In this document: in pieces, positions 56,000 through 64,000 of the stretch | Layout of the letters: every line of letters starts with the position of its first letter | Numbering within the stretch: the first letter of the stretch is position 1 | DNA from: Haematococcus lacustris | Lineage: Eukaryota > Chlorophyta > Chlorophyceae > Chlamydomonadales > Haematococcaceae | NCBI GenBank assembly: GCA_030144725.1 | Contig: JASKMD010000153.1 | Location: 44,530-108,529 of the forward strand | Length of the DNA stretch: 64,000 bases | Reading direction: 5' to 3' | Position numbers and translations under genes: made by a program | Notes under the pieces: generated by a model | Databases searched by the model: none | Seen by the model: the letters and a program-made list of their open reading frames with translations, nothing else | What the model was told of the DNA's origin: nothing

Positions 56000-57237
56000 T
56001 CCTCTGCGCTTGTCGCTGCTGCCGCTGCCGCCGCTGCTGCTCCTGCTGGTATCAGTGGAGGTGGTAGGGCGGCCTTGCCTGACCCTGGACTGCAGCTGCC
56101 TGCCAAGGCTGCCGCATCTGCGTGTGCTGCTGAGGTAATCCTGGCCATGTGTGGGTTGGTTGCCTTCATGCCTGACGCTGACACACTTCTTGCTGTTGCT
56201 GTGTCCACCACGGTTGACCGTGGTGCTGCCAGTGCTGCTGGTGCTGCTGGTGACTGTGGTGCTGCCAGAGCTGCTGGTCGGGCTGCTGATGTCCTGGCTG
56301 CTGGTGGTGCATCTGCTGATGATGGTGATGGCAGCGCTTGTGCTGGGGGCAGCGGCGGTGCAGCTAGAGGCTGTTGCTTGCTGCCTGACACAGGGACAGG
56401 GACAGTAGCCGTGGTGGCCCCTCCCGGACCGGCTGCAGCTACTGCTGCTGCACGTGCTGCAGCTCCTGCTGCTATTTTTGCTGTTGCTGCTGCTGCTACT
56501 GCTGCTGCTACTGCTGCTGCTGCAGCTGCTGCTGCTACTGCTGCTGCCCCTGCTGCTGCTGCAGGTGCCACTGCTGCTACTGCTGCTGCTGATGCTGCTG
56601 TTACTGCTGCTGCTGCTGCTACTGCTTCTGCTGCTGCATGTACAGCTGCTGCTGCTCCTGCTGCTGCTTCTGCTTCTGCTTCTGCTACTGCTGCTGCCCT
56701 GTCTACCCCTCTTCTCTGGTTCTGCACACCATCCAGGCCGACCTTCAGCATGCCATCATGTGGGCCAGCAGCAGCAGCAGCAGCAGCAGCAGCCACTACC
56801 GAACCCTGAGCAGCTGCCGCAACGACTGGAGGCTGCGCAACCTTGGGTATGAAGCGGTCTGCCAGGGCCCGGCCAATGGGTTTGGTGGCGCGGTGCAAGT
56901 GAACTGACCAGCACAGGCAGCAGACCAGTGTCAGCGCGTCCAGCTTGGCCACCAGCGACAGCGCCTCCATCAAAAACTCAAGCGGCGCCATCAGCAGCTG
57001 GAGCAACCCAGCGGCTAGGTCAGAGATCCAGGCTGGGGTCGGAGGAGGTGAGGGAGGGAGGATGCTGGAGGTCAGAGCTGGAGCCAAGGTGCCAAGGGCC
57101 TCCCTGTGTGCCGCCAGGCCCACTTGCATTGCCGCAGGGGTGGGTCCGCTTGACGGGCTCCCCTCTGTCCCGCTGGCCCCGTGGCCCTCCCTGACACTGC
57201 TGCTGGGGTGTAAAGGGAGGTCCAGGGTCGGGGAGGA

Positions 57238-57291
<54 letters not shown>

Positions 57292-58054
57292 GTGTAAATG
57301 CTTGGCCAGCTTTCGTTGTGTAGCCTCTACCAGCTCCTGCCCTGACTTGGTTGCCCGCTGAGTTGCCTTGCGGGCGACGCCCGCAGCCTTGGCCACTGCG
57401 GCTTGGCCAGTGTGCAGCACTTGGTCTAGCGGGGGAGAGGTCAGCAGGCGCTGGGCGGGGTGTGTCAGCTCAGCCAGGCGCAGGGCCACTGCTGCAGCCG
57501 GGTCAGTCAGGCGGAGGAAGCGGTGGGATGAGGTCATCACACCTGCCTGGCTGGGTTGGGAGGACGCAGGAGAGGGTGGGGCAGGCTCGGCAGGTGCGGT
57601 GGTTGCAGTTGATGGGGCAGTTGGGGGGGTGGAAGTGACCTGGGTGGCCAAGGCAGCGTTGAAGCTTGCAGAGGTGGGTTCCTCAACAGAGCTGGCAGCA
57701 GCGGGGGCAGCCGGGGAACTGGGGGCGGGAGGGTCCAGGAGGGTCTCTGGGGTCAAGCCAGGAGCTGTGGCTTTGACAGCAGCTGATGTTGCCGCTGCTG
57801 GGGTTGTAGTTGCAGTTGATGAGGTTGAGGTGGCCTGGGTTACCATGGCAGCGTTGAAGTTCCCAGGGGTGGGTTCCTCAACAGGGCTGGCATCAGCGGG
57901 GGCGGCCGAGGTGGGTTTCACAACAGGGCTGGCAGCAGCGGGGGCAGCCGAGGCACTGAGGTCGGGAGAGTCAGGGGCAGCCCGAGGGGTCTCTGGGGTC
58001 GAGCCAGGAGCTGCAGCTTTGACATCAGTTGGTGTTGCTGTTGGGGCACGGCGC
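55141..58054 (-). CDS. Low-complexity Ala/Ser-rich membrane protein (5' end outside the exon)
   Basis: One open exon of about 970 codons starts after a consensus acceptor at 58055-58057 (CAG) and ends in TGA at 55141. It contains two diverged copies of a unit with SAAPAAASPVVKPTSAAP and FNAAMVTQATSTS. A well-folded-looking segment follows (HRFLRLTDPAAAVALRLAEL, HPAQRLLTSPPLDQVLHTG), then poly-Ser, a hydrophobic helix (LLQLLMAPLEFLMEALSLVA, LDALTLVCCLCWSVHL) and a long poly-Ala region. A second poly-Ser/GSS array and a final helix (YWNMVFDVLTASLTFICLIR) complete it. Ser and Ala runs come from CTG/CAG triplet repeats. I do not recognise a family. The start codon must lie in an upstream exon, and the last codons before TGA overlap a possible donor (AAG then GTGAAA), so the gene may continue. 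Confidence 0.45.
55855..55995. repeat. CTG/CTGCCG triplet array inside the Ser-rich exon
   Basis: (CTGCCG)n followed by about 20 CTG units. On the minus strand it codes for GSS repeats and poly-Ser. Confidence 0.95.
57238..57292. repeat. (CTG)n array inside the Ser-rich exon
   Basis: About 18 perfect CTG units, coding for poly-Ser on the minus strand. Confidence 0.95.
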
Positions 58055-58769
58055 CTGTGCAAGAGTGAGTCATGGCAGCCTGACACTGAGGTGAGTGGCT
58101 AGGGCTGCAGGGATATCCACCAAGGTGATCGCTGGGGCAGTGGGTAGAACTGGGCTGGCCAGGGTGTGCATGCATGCATCGCGCCACCACATGACATGCA
58201 TGCCTTCCACACCAACACCTATCTGTCCTTCAGTGTGAGATCACAATGCAGTGAGATTTACTTGATGTGCGGTGTGACCAAGCGCAATGAGTGTGACATC
58301 GTGGGTGCAATGTCATGTCTGTTGATTGTCAGAGCATCTAGCAATGCCATGTGCAGTGGATGCATGTGCCACTGCTGATGCTGCTCATCATTCATGTGAT
58401 CATTCATGTGATCAGTGTGACAGGTTGTCTCACGGACTGACCAGGACACTTGTCGGCTTGCATGCTTGGTCTCACACTTTGTAGTGTGGTACTGGGGGGG
58501 TTCAAACGGGTTAGGGCCCATCAACAGAAACTCCTGGGCATGAACACCAGCAGCCAGCAAGAGGCAATCACGCTGTCAAACATTGTAGGCACCTGGTCAA
58601 CCCCTTGTCGACCGCCTTGTCAACCACCTGAGCTGTTGTGAAAACTCGCCATGCCTTGCTTTACCCCACCCTGCCCTGCCCTGGCCCCCTGAACACTCTG
58701 CAGGCTGCATACAGTTGTCTGACAGCTCCAAGGCCATGCCTAGCAGCAGCTGGGTGTGCATGGGAGGGC

Positions 58770-58865
58770 ATGGGAAAGAATGAAAGAAAAGCTGCGCCCT
58801 AGCCATCGGGTGCGCATCAAGGGATGAGAGGTGCCTCGAGGCATGCCCTTGCTACCCTACCACCA
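58770..58865 (+). repeat. Dispersed repeat pair, copy 2
   Basis: It matches 54345-54445, including GAAAGAAAAG, GCGCCCTAGCCATC and GGCATGCCCTTGCTACCCTA. Confidence 0.5.
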
Positions 58866-59194
58866 GGAGAGTTCACGGGAGGGTGCTCGCACGGAATACC
58901 TTTTGGAGTCTGGCCTAAGGCCGTATGCATCAGACCCTCACCGCTACACGCACGGGGAGCAGGGCGTAGTGCAGGGCAGTGCGGGTGCGGGCCGGCAGGG
59001 GCGGGGTGGGGCCGACCCTTGGCCTGCAGCAGCCGGCAGGGGAGGGGAGCAGCCAGTGAGTGGGGGGTTGGTGGGCCTGCCAGCAGGCTGCTCAGGGTCC
59101 CTGCAGGCTGCCCAGTGTGGCAGGCACAGGGCGGAGGGAGTCCCTTCAGCCATCCCACGGGGCTCCGGTGCCCTGCTGGGCGCACCACCCCTAA

Positions 59195-59312
59195 TCCGCG
59201 CCCCTAACCCTAACCCGCCCCTAACCCGCGCCCCTAACCCTAGGCTTGGCGCACCGCGGGAGGTCACACAGGGGGTGAGTTAGGGGTAACCCTGACCCTA
59301 ACCCTAACCCGC
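59195..59312. repeat. Interstitial telomere-type repeats (CCCTAA variants)
   Basis: Degenerate CCCTAACCCTAACCC units mixed with CCCTAACCCGCG occur in two clusters, 59205-59243 and 59287-59312. Confidence 0.8.
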
Positions 59313-59501
59313 GGGGCTCACACAGGGGGTGCCGGCCTCACTCCAGAACATGGGTGCCAGTGCTGGTGTCGGTGCTCTGCACAGACTGGCCCAACCCGGT
59401 CGCAGAGCAGCCAAGGAGGGCCCAGCCTGGCCCAGCCTCAACTGCCTCGGCTGCTCAGGTCAAGTGCCTGGGAGCAATTCAAAACTCCTGCTTCTGGTCA
59501 C

Positions 59502-60129
59502 TCACTGATCTGGGGCGATAGTGGGGTCAGCAGGGACAGCCTGGGAGATGGCCAAGGTGGCTGCCAGGTCCGCTCCTGAGGCTGCTGGGTCTAGGGCTGC
59601 TGCTGGCCCTGAAACACTGGGCTGAGTCTCTGGGCTGTCCAGAGGTTGGGCGGGATGCACTGGCTTGGCTTCAACTGCCAAGGTCAAGCTTTCAAATGTG
59701 CCAGAAGGCTGGGCTGCGTGAGGGCAGACTTGGGGCTGGGGAGCAGGCAGTGGTTGGCAGGCTGTGGCCAGCACTACTGGGGCAGGGCCCAGGGCCGCCT
59801 GGTGCCACAAGGCAGGGCCGAAGTACCCCACCGCCTGCACACACGGGTGTGCAACAAACATGAGCGGGGGGAGGGCATGATGGTAGTCCGTTGTGTCGTT
59901 GTTCCCTCGCACTGCTTGCCCAAAGCGCGCCACGGCGGCATCCTACGATACTGGCATCTGCCAGAGACACACCATGGTCGCAGCTGCAATCCATGCGGCA
60001 TCAACTCACAAAGCCAACGACTGCGAAGCACATACTGCGAAGCACACTTCGAAGAACTGGCGGCAGTGACGATTGCATTCGGACGTCTTCGTCTCCGCAG
60101 GGCTTCGTCTTCGTCTCTGCAGCCCTCAT
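59502..60129 (-). CDS. Small protein of unknown function
   Basis: Two in-phase exons, 60129-60010 and 59942-59502, encode 186 aa. The first exon reads MRAAETKTKPCGDEDVRM... and ends in a hydrophobic SMCFAVVGF. The second begins DAAVARFGQAVRGNNDTTDY, then HHALPPLMFVAHPCVQAVGY, a moderately hydrophobic segment, followed by a Pro/Ala/Ser-rich tail. A TATA box at 60201-60207 on the same strand supports the start. No family is recognised. Confidence 0.5.
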
Positions 60130-60200
60130 GTCCGATTCGTTTCTAGGGTTTGGCTGCCCAAGCCAGCCCTGCGCATGACTGATCTGTCCTAGCCGCTTCA

Positions 60201-60207
60201 ATTTATA
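60201..60207 (-). promoter_or_regulatory. TATA box of the small unknown gene
   Basis: The minus strand reads GCTATAAATTG, 72 bases before the ATG at 60129. Confidence 0.5.
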
Positions 60208-60209
60208 GC

Positions 60210-60652
60210 AGGTTGTAGGCACGCGGCACACAAATGTCGAGGGTTTCGATTTAGAGAAGACGCCAGCGGACCGAGGCAAAAGCGCGCAGCGCATATTGAG
60301 GACTGTAGCTGGTTGATGTTGCGCGCCTCAGGGACGGGCTAGACCGCTGGCTTTTTTTCAAGTTGCAATTCATAACCAAGTGTGTATACTTTCATGGAGC
60401 GACATCGTCATAGCGGAGATTCATCGTGATTACCTATGGAATGCAGCCGTGCAACCAGCTGTCTGTCGAACATGGAATTTATTTTGTGCTGAACCCTACA
60501 GCCCTCATGCTACACCATGAACAAATACACAAGCACCGCTACGTACACTGCATGTTCATTGCTGCGAGGATGCATACCTGAGCATGTGCAGTCTGCTAAT
60601 ACCTGTTGAAAGACCAGGACCTCCATAGGACCACCCGCTACATTCCACCCGC
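60210..60652. other. Intergenic, no gene seen
   Basis: A more AT-rich stretch without repeats or exons, ending at the right boundary of the Fanzor element. Confidence 0.4.
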
Positions 60653-60914
60653 TACAAGTTTAAATCCCTACAGCCCTCATGCAACACCAAAATAAAGCAT
60701 GAGTTGTAATCAAACACAGGCTGCGAGATCGCTGTTGTAAAGGCTACTGACAGTGAGCCTAATGCCCACTTCAGCTCAGCCTTCTGGTGTGTGTGCCTCC
60801 AGGCTACTACTAGCAAGAGCTCTACCCTACTCTATAGCTCTTACTCACACACATCCCCTTTGTGAGGGGTTTGGTATCTTGGTTTGGTATCTTGGATTGT
60901 CTTGCTGTAGCTGG
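60653..60914 (-). ncRNA. Conserved 3' block of Fanzor family 1 (candidate guide-RNA scaffold), copy 2
   Basis: It is almost base-for-base identical to 6641-6892 in reverse orientation, ending at the same TAAACTTGTA bases. It follows the TAG at 60915-60917. Confidence 0.5.
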
Positions 60915-61439
60915 CTATCGCCGCCACTTGCGCCGCCACTTACGCAGCAGGGCCTTGTCACGCAAGTACACCCACTCCTGGCCTGGCCGGCCTGGCTTTG
61001 GCATGGCTCGGCGGCCATCCCAGTAGCACAGCTCAGTGGGGCGTGGGCCTGGGCCGACTGCACAGCGGCGGATGTTCAGCGCGGCTGAGACGTCCCGGTC
61101 ATAGAACCTGCACATGGGTGTGGGAAATGCATTGTAAGCCCAACAGCAGGCTGGCGAGCACCCCACGCTCGCTGATGGCCTCCACTCGTGGCTGCACAGC
61201 GTCGGCCAGGAAGGCATCACAAAGCTCTTGCGGGAGGTGGTCGATGAGGTGGGCTATCTTACACTTCCTGCCGTGGTATGTGTTATCCCTATCGCGGGCA
61301 GCGCGGGCCTCTCCGGAAACCTTTCTATTTGCTGCGCCTCGGTGAGGTCCGGCTGTAGTGCCTCGTCGCGGTCCTCAATGTCACTGTCCGGGTCCTCCGG
61401 CACTGGCCTAGGCACGGTGCGTCTTTTTTTCTTAGCCAT
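60915..61439 (-). pseudogene. Internally deleted Fanzor family-1 gene (copy 2)
   Basis: This copy keeps both protein ends. From ATG at 61439 it encodes the basic/acidic leader MAKKKRRTVPRPVPEDPDSD. After one frame change near 61320 it continues NTYHGRKCKIAHLIDHLPQE and DAFLADAVQPRVEAISERGV, then jumps inside an intron to FYDRDVSAALNIRRC and the conserved tail (RKWRRKWRR, stop). The RuvC-III Asp is present. RuvC-I, RuvC-II and the zinc ribbon are missing, so it cannot cut DNA. The last exon and 3' block match copy 1 (6448-6892) nearly perfectly. This is the expected structure of a non-autonomous derivative mobilised by a full-length Fanzor elsewhere. Confidence 0.7.
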
Positions 61440-61700
61440 AGAAAACAACATCGTCAAGCCATCACAAATACTATGAATTATCGGTTTTGTTTGTTTGCAT
61501 CAGCCATAACAGTCTACCGACGCTTTAACAGTCTACCGTAAGCTTCCAGTGCCCTCGTTACCCTGTGCCCTCGTGCCCAGTTACCCCAACCCTCTCCAAA
61601 TCCAGCCCAAACCTTACCCTTTGCAGTCACGGGTTACCCGCTACGGTGACAGTAGAACAGACAGCTCGGATACCACTGAGCGAGCAGCCGCGGTTCTAAA
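61440..61700. promoter_or_regulatory. Interval between the Fanzor start and the SPATA4-like start
   Basis: It contains the left part of the Fanzor element, whose end I could not place, and the promoter of the plus-strand gene. AACAGTCTACCG is repeated at about 61508 and 61528. Confidence 0.35.
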
Positions 61701-63709
61701 ATGAGCCTCCCGCGGGAAGTTCTCAGATGGATTCTAAGCCTGGACCTCAGCTACCCAGTCAAGAATGTCAGGAGGTACGGCCTTGCTCGGACTCCCTTGG
61801 ACATGTTAGATTGCTCATTGTGGCGCCTAGTCCGAGTCATGCATCAACCTTGTCTCGCGCAGGGAGTTTGCGAATGGGTTCCTTGTTGCAGAAATCTTGT
61901 CCCGCTATTACCCGGCAGACATCCAAATGCACTCATTTGAGAACGTCACCAGCCTACAACGCAAGAAACAGAACTGGATGTTGCTAGAGAAGTTCTTTAA
62001 GGTGCATGTATGCTGGCTTGCACGGTATCCTCTGTGTGTATTACACCAGTATCACTGTGCCCGCAGAAAAAGCAAATCCCAGTGGACGCAGGCCAGATAG
62101 ACTGTGTGATTGCGGCAGAAGGCGAAGCAGCAGCAGAGCTGCTCCAGGTGTTGCACGCACACATTCACAGCCCCAGCTTTGAGTGAGTTCGTGTACCTGC
62201 CTTCAACAGACACCTATCTCACCACATTGCCCTCCCAGGGCGAGCATCTCCATCATGTTGCATGTGATGACGTGCTGCAGAGCATCTAGTCAACCCGAAG
62301 CTGTGTGCAGCCCACACAGAGAGCACCAACCTTGTCGGTGGGTGCCCTACCTAGTCCCTAGCATCTGCATCTAGTCAGCATCTGGTGCGCTGCTTGGTCC
62401 AGCCATGGGATCACACCCTGGGCTGAGCACTTGCCATGCTGCTCTGGTCATTAAGCGTGCACATCACCTGCATCCTGTGCCTGCTCTACTGCTGGCTCTG
62501 CTACCTGCTCCACTGCCTTCCTGCCCAGGCGGGCTGCAGACAGCTGAGACACCCAGGTGCAAGGGTACAGGCCACTGCATCCTGACTGCCACACCTCGCA
62601 GGCCCCTAGGCCCTCAAACTACTGAAGATTGCGGGCAAGGCTACGCCCAACAGCACAAGTCCAGCCTGCAGCCTCCAGCCCCTATGTTCATCCCCCTGCA
62701 GCAAGCCCTGCCAGCACCCTCTGCCCACTTGGCGCCTGGCGCAGCACCTGCCTATCCACAAGGCTCATGCAATGGCTACACTGTACCCGCACAGGGGGTG
62801 GACATGAGCCATCTGCAGGCAGGTTACTCTGCAGGCTATGATCCGCAGGGCTTCTCCCACTGGCCGGAGCAGCCGCTGCTGCATGCTGCTGCCATGGCCG
62901 GCTATGCAGCGGGGATGCAAGGTCCTGGCATGCTCCAGAGCTACCCCTGCCAAGACCCTGTGCAGGGCTATGGCTACTCTGGCGGACAGGGCTACAGCAT
63001 CCACCCAGCCAACTGGCCCAGCGACCCCATGGCTGCCGCAGCGGCCCAGGCACAGTTCAGCTCGGGCCAGCCTGGCGCTGCTGCCCTGGGGCCTGGGGCG
63101 GCGCCTGGTGGTGGGGAGCGACGAGCTGGGCCAAACCTGTCCCCTTCCTTGACGCGTGCCACTGGCAGCGGGCCTGCGGGTGCCCGAGCTGCCAAGCCCA
63201 CCCCTTGTGGGTCTGGGGCTTCAGGGCCTGGGTCAGGGGTGGGGGGCAAGGCAGGGGGCCCAGCAGGGGCCCCAGGGCTGCAGCGATACCAGTCCCCTGC
63301 CAGGTCTAGACCGCCTATAGCAGCGGGTGCAGAGGGCGGGCAGCAGCGTGTGCCGGGTCAGCTTCTAACTCAGGCAGCTGGGCCATATGGCATGCCAGGG
63401 CCAGGGCGGATGGCTGACTTGGGTCCACAAGGGCAGGGGCTGTTGGCAGGGTTTGGTGCAGGGGGTGGGTATGCGGCCCAGGCTGGCATGGCAGGAGGGG
63501 TGCTGACCATGGGCCCCAGCCCTGCCATCAACATGTATGCGCACCAGGCTGCCTTGGCGCGCCAGCAACAAGAGCAGGCAGCCCTGCAGCAGCAGCACTT
63601 GCATCTCCAGCAGAATGGGGTCAGTGGCACTGGGGCAGAGCCTCCTGGCCCCGCCGACATCCCCTTCAGCAAGCCACGCCCAGTTGACTACCAGCCCTAC
63701 GACCAGAAG
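61701..63709 (+). CDS. SPATA4-like CH-domain ciliary protein with a long low-complexity tail (3' end outside)
   Basis: Four in-phase exons, 61701-61774, 61863-62001, 62067-62182 and 62602-63709, encode about 479 residues, with a donor (AAG then GTGGGG) at the end. Residues 1-72, [20 protein letters not shown]...[20 protein letters not shown], match the calponin-homology-like domain of SPATA4/CLAMP/SPEF1. [18 protein letters not shown] matches the following conserved helix. Relatives bind microtubules in sperm tails and motile cilia. The fourth exon is Gly/Ala/Gln/Pro-rich and ends [19 protein letters not shown], so at least one more exon lies beyond the window. The long tail is not typical of animal SPATA4, and a fusion of gene models cannot be excluded. 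Confidence 0.7.
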
Positions 63710-64000
63710 GTGGGGCCCGGATGCACAGGATGAGGCTAGCTCCAAAGCCAGTAGGATTGAGGAAGTCCCTTTGCGAAGGGGCCAAGCCCGAGTCAACGCT
63801 CAGTAGCTGGATGCAGTGTGAGCTTGGATGGGGCTCAAGAGGGGTCAAAGGAAGACAGGGGTGGCTAGGAGAAGGGAGAGTGGAGTGCAGCGGAGGGATC
63901 CAGGCAGGTGTGAAGGGCATGGTGGGAGGGGCGGCCAGTGCCTGATGAGGGTGCAGGTCACAGGCTGAGAGGCCAGGGTGACTGGCATACCCACCAGTCA
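63710..64000 (+). other. Intron of the SPATA4-like gene running off the window
   Basis: It follows the GTGGGG donor. No exon is recognised before the window ends. Confidence 0.5.

Larger units (their letters stand above)
58055..59501. other. Intergenic with dispersed repeat and telomere-type blocks
   Basis: It holds the second copy of the 54345 repeat (58770-58865) and the telomere-like tracts at 59195-59310. No exon is supported, although the first exon of the Ser-rich protein should lie here. Confidence 0.4.

Noticed and set aside
55772..56852. Plus-strand poly-Leu and poly-Ala frames
   Set aside because: Antisense shadow of CTG repeats in the Ser/Ala-rich minus-strand exon.
1..64000. tRNA or rRNA genes
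   Set aside because: No cloverleaf or rRNA-like sequence was noticed by eye. A covariance-model scan was not possible here.

Overview
This is nuclear DNA of a green alga. Genes are split by many short GT-AG introns, the DNA is GC-rich with long Ala/Gln/Pro/Ser-coding simple repeats, and the gene set combines a chloroplast phosphoribulokinase, an intraflagellar-transport protein (IFT88) and a hydroxyproline-rich wall protein. The best fit is Chlamydomonadales. TTAGGG-type telomeric arrays and the style of the repeated elements suggest a Haematococcus-like species, but that last step is inference. I built the exon models by hand from protein family matches. In the main genes every exon joins in phase at consensus splice sites.

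Layout. 1.2-3.9 kb (-): secreted, Pro-Ala-repeat hydroxyproline-rich glycoprotein. 4.6-7.3 kb: fragments of two Fanzor-like (eukaryotic TnpB) transposon families. 7.8-12.1 kb (-): TAN1/THUMPD1, the tRNA acetylation adaptor. 12.3-17.0 kb (+): CCDC124, divergent from TAN1 across 195 bp. Both of these genes carry Fanzor relics in their introns. 18.5-20.4 kb (+): unknown membrane-anchored protein. 21.3-26.2 kb (+): MFS transporter. 28.2-30.0 kb (-): intronless F-box-like/leucine-rich protein. 31.0-34.3 kb: a degraded LINE split by a DNA transposon with perfect terminal inverted repeats and a target-site duplication. 34.9-39.7 kb (-): phosphoribulokinase, divergent from a small elongin-B-like gene (39.9-40.4 kb, +). 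41.6-42.7 kb (+): intronless PAP2-family membrane protein. 43.7-53.4 kb (-): IFT88 in 17 exons. 55.1-58.1 kb (-): low-complexity Ala/Ser-rich membrane protein. 59.5-60.1 kb (-): small unknown gene with a TATA box. 60.7-61.4 kb (-): internally deleted Fanzor. 61.7-63.7 kb (+): SPATA4-like CH-domain protein that runs off the window.

How the genes relate. IFT88 and the SPATA4-like protein are ciliary. Phosphoribulokinase belongs to the Calvin cycle. TAN1 (tRNA modification) and CCDC124 (ribosome-bound factor) form a translation-related divergent pair. The most unusual content is the mobile DNA. Two Fanzor lineages are present as C-terminal relics. Each is followed by a conserved noncoding 3' block, the position where a guide RNA scaffold would lie. 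A fragment of TAN1 exon 2 has been copied next to a Fanzor right end.
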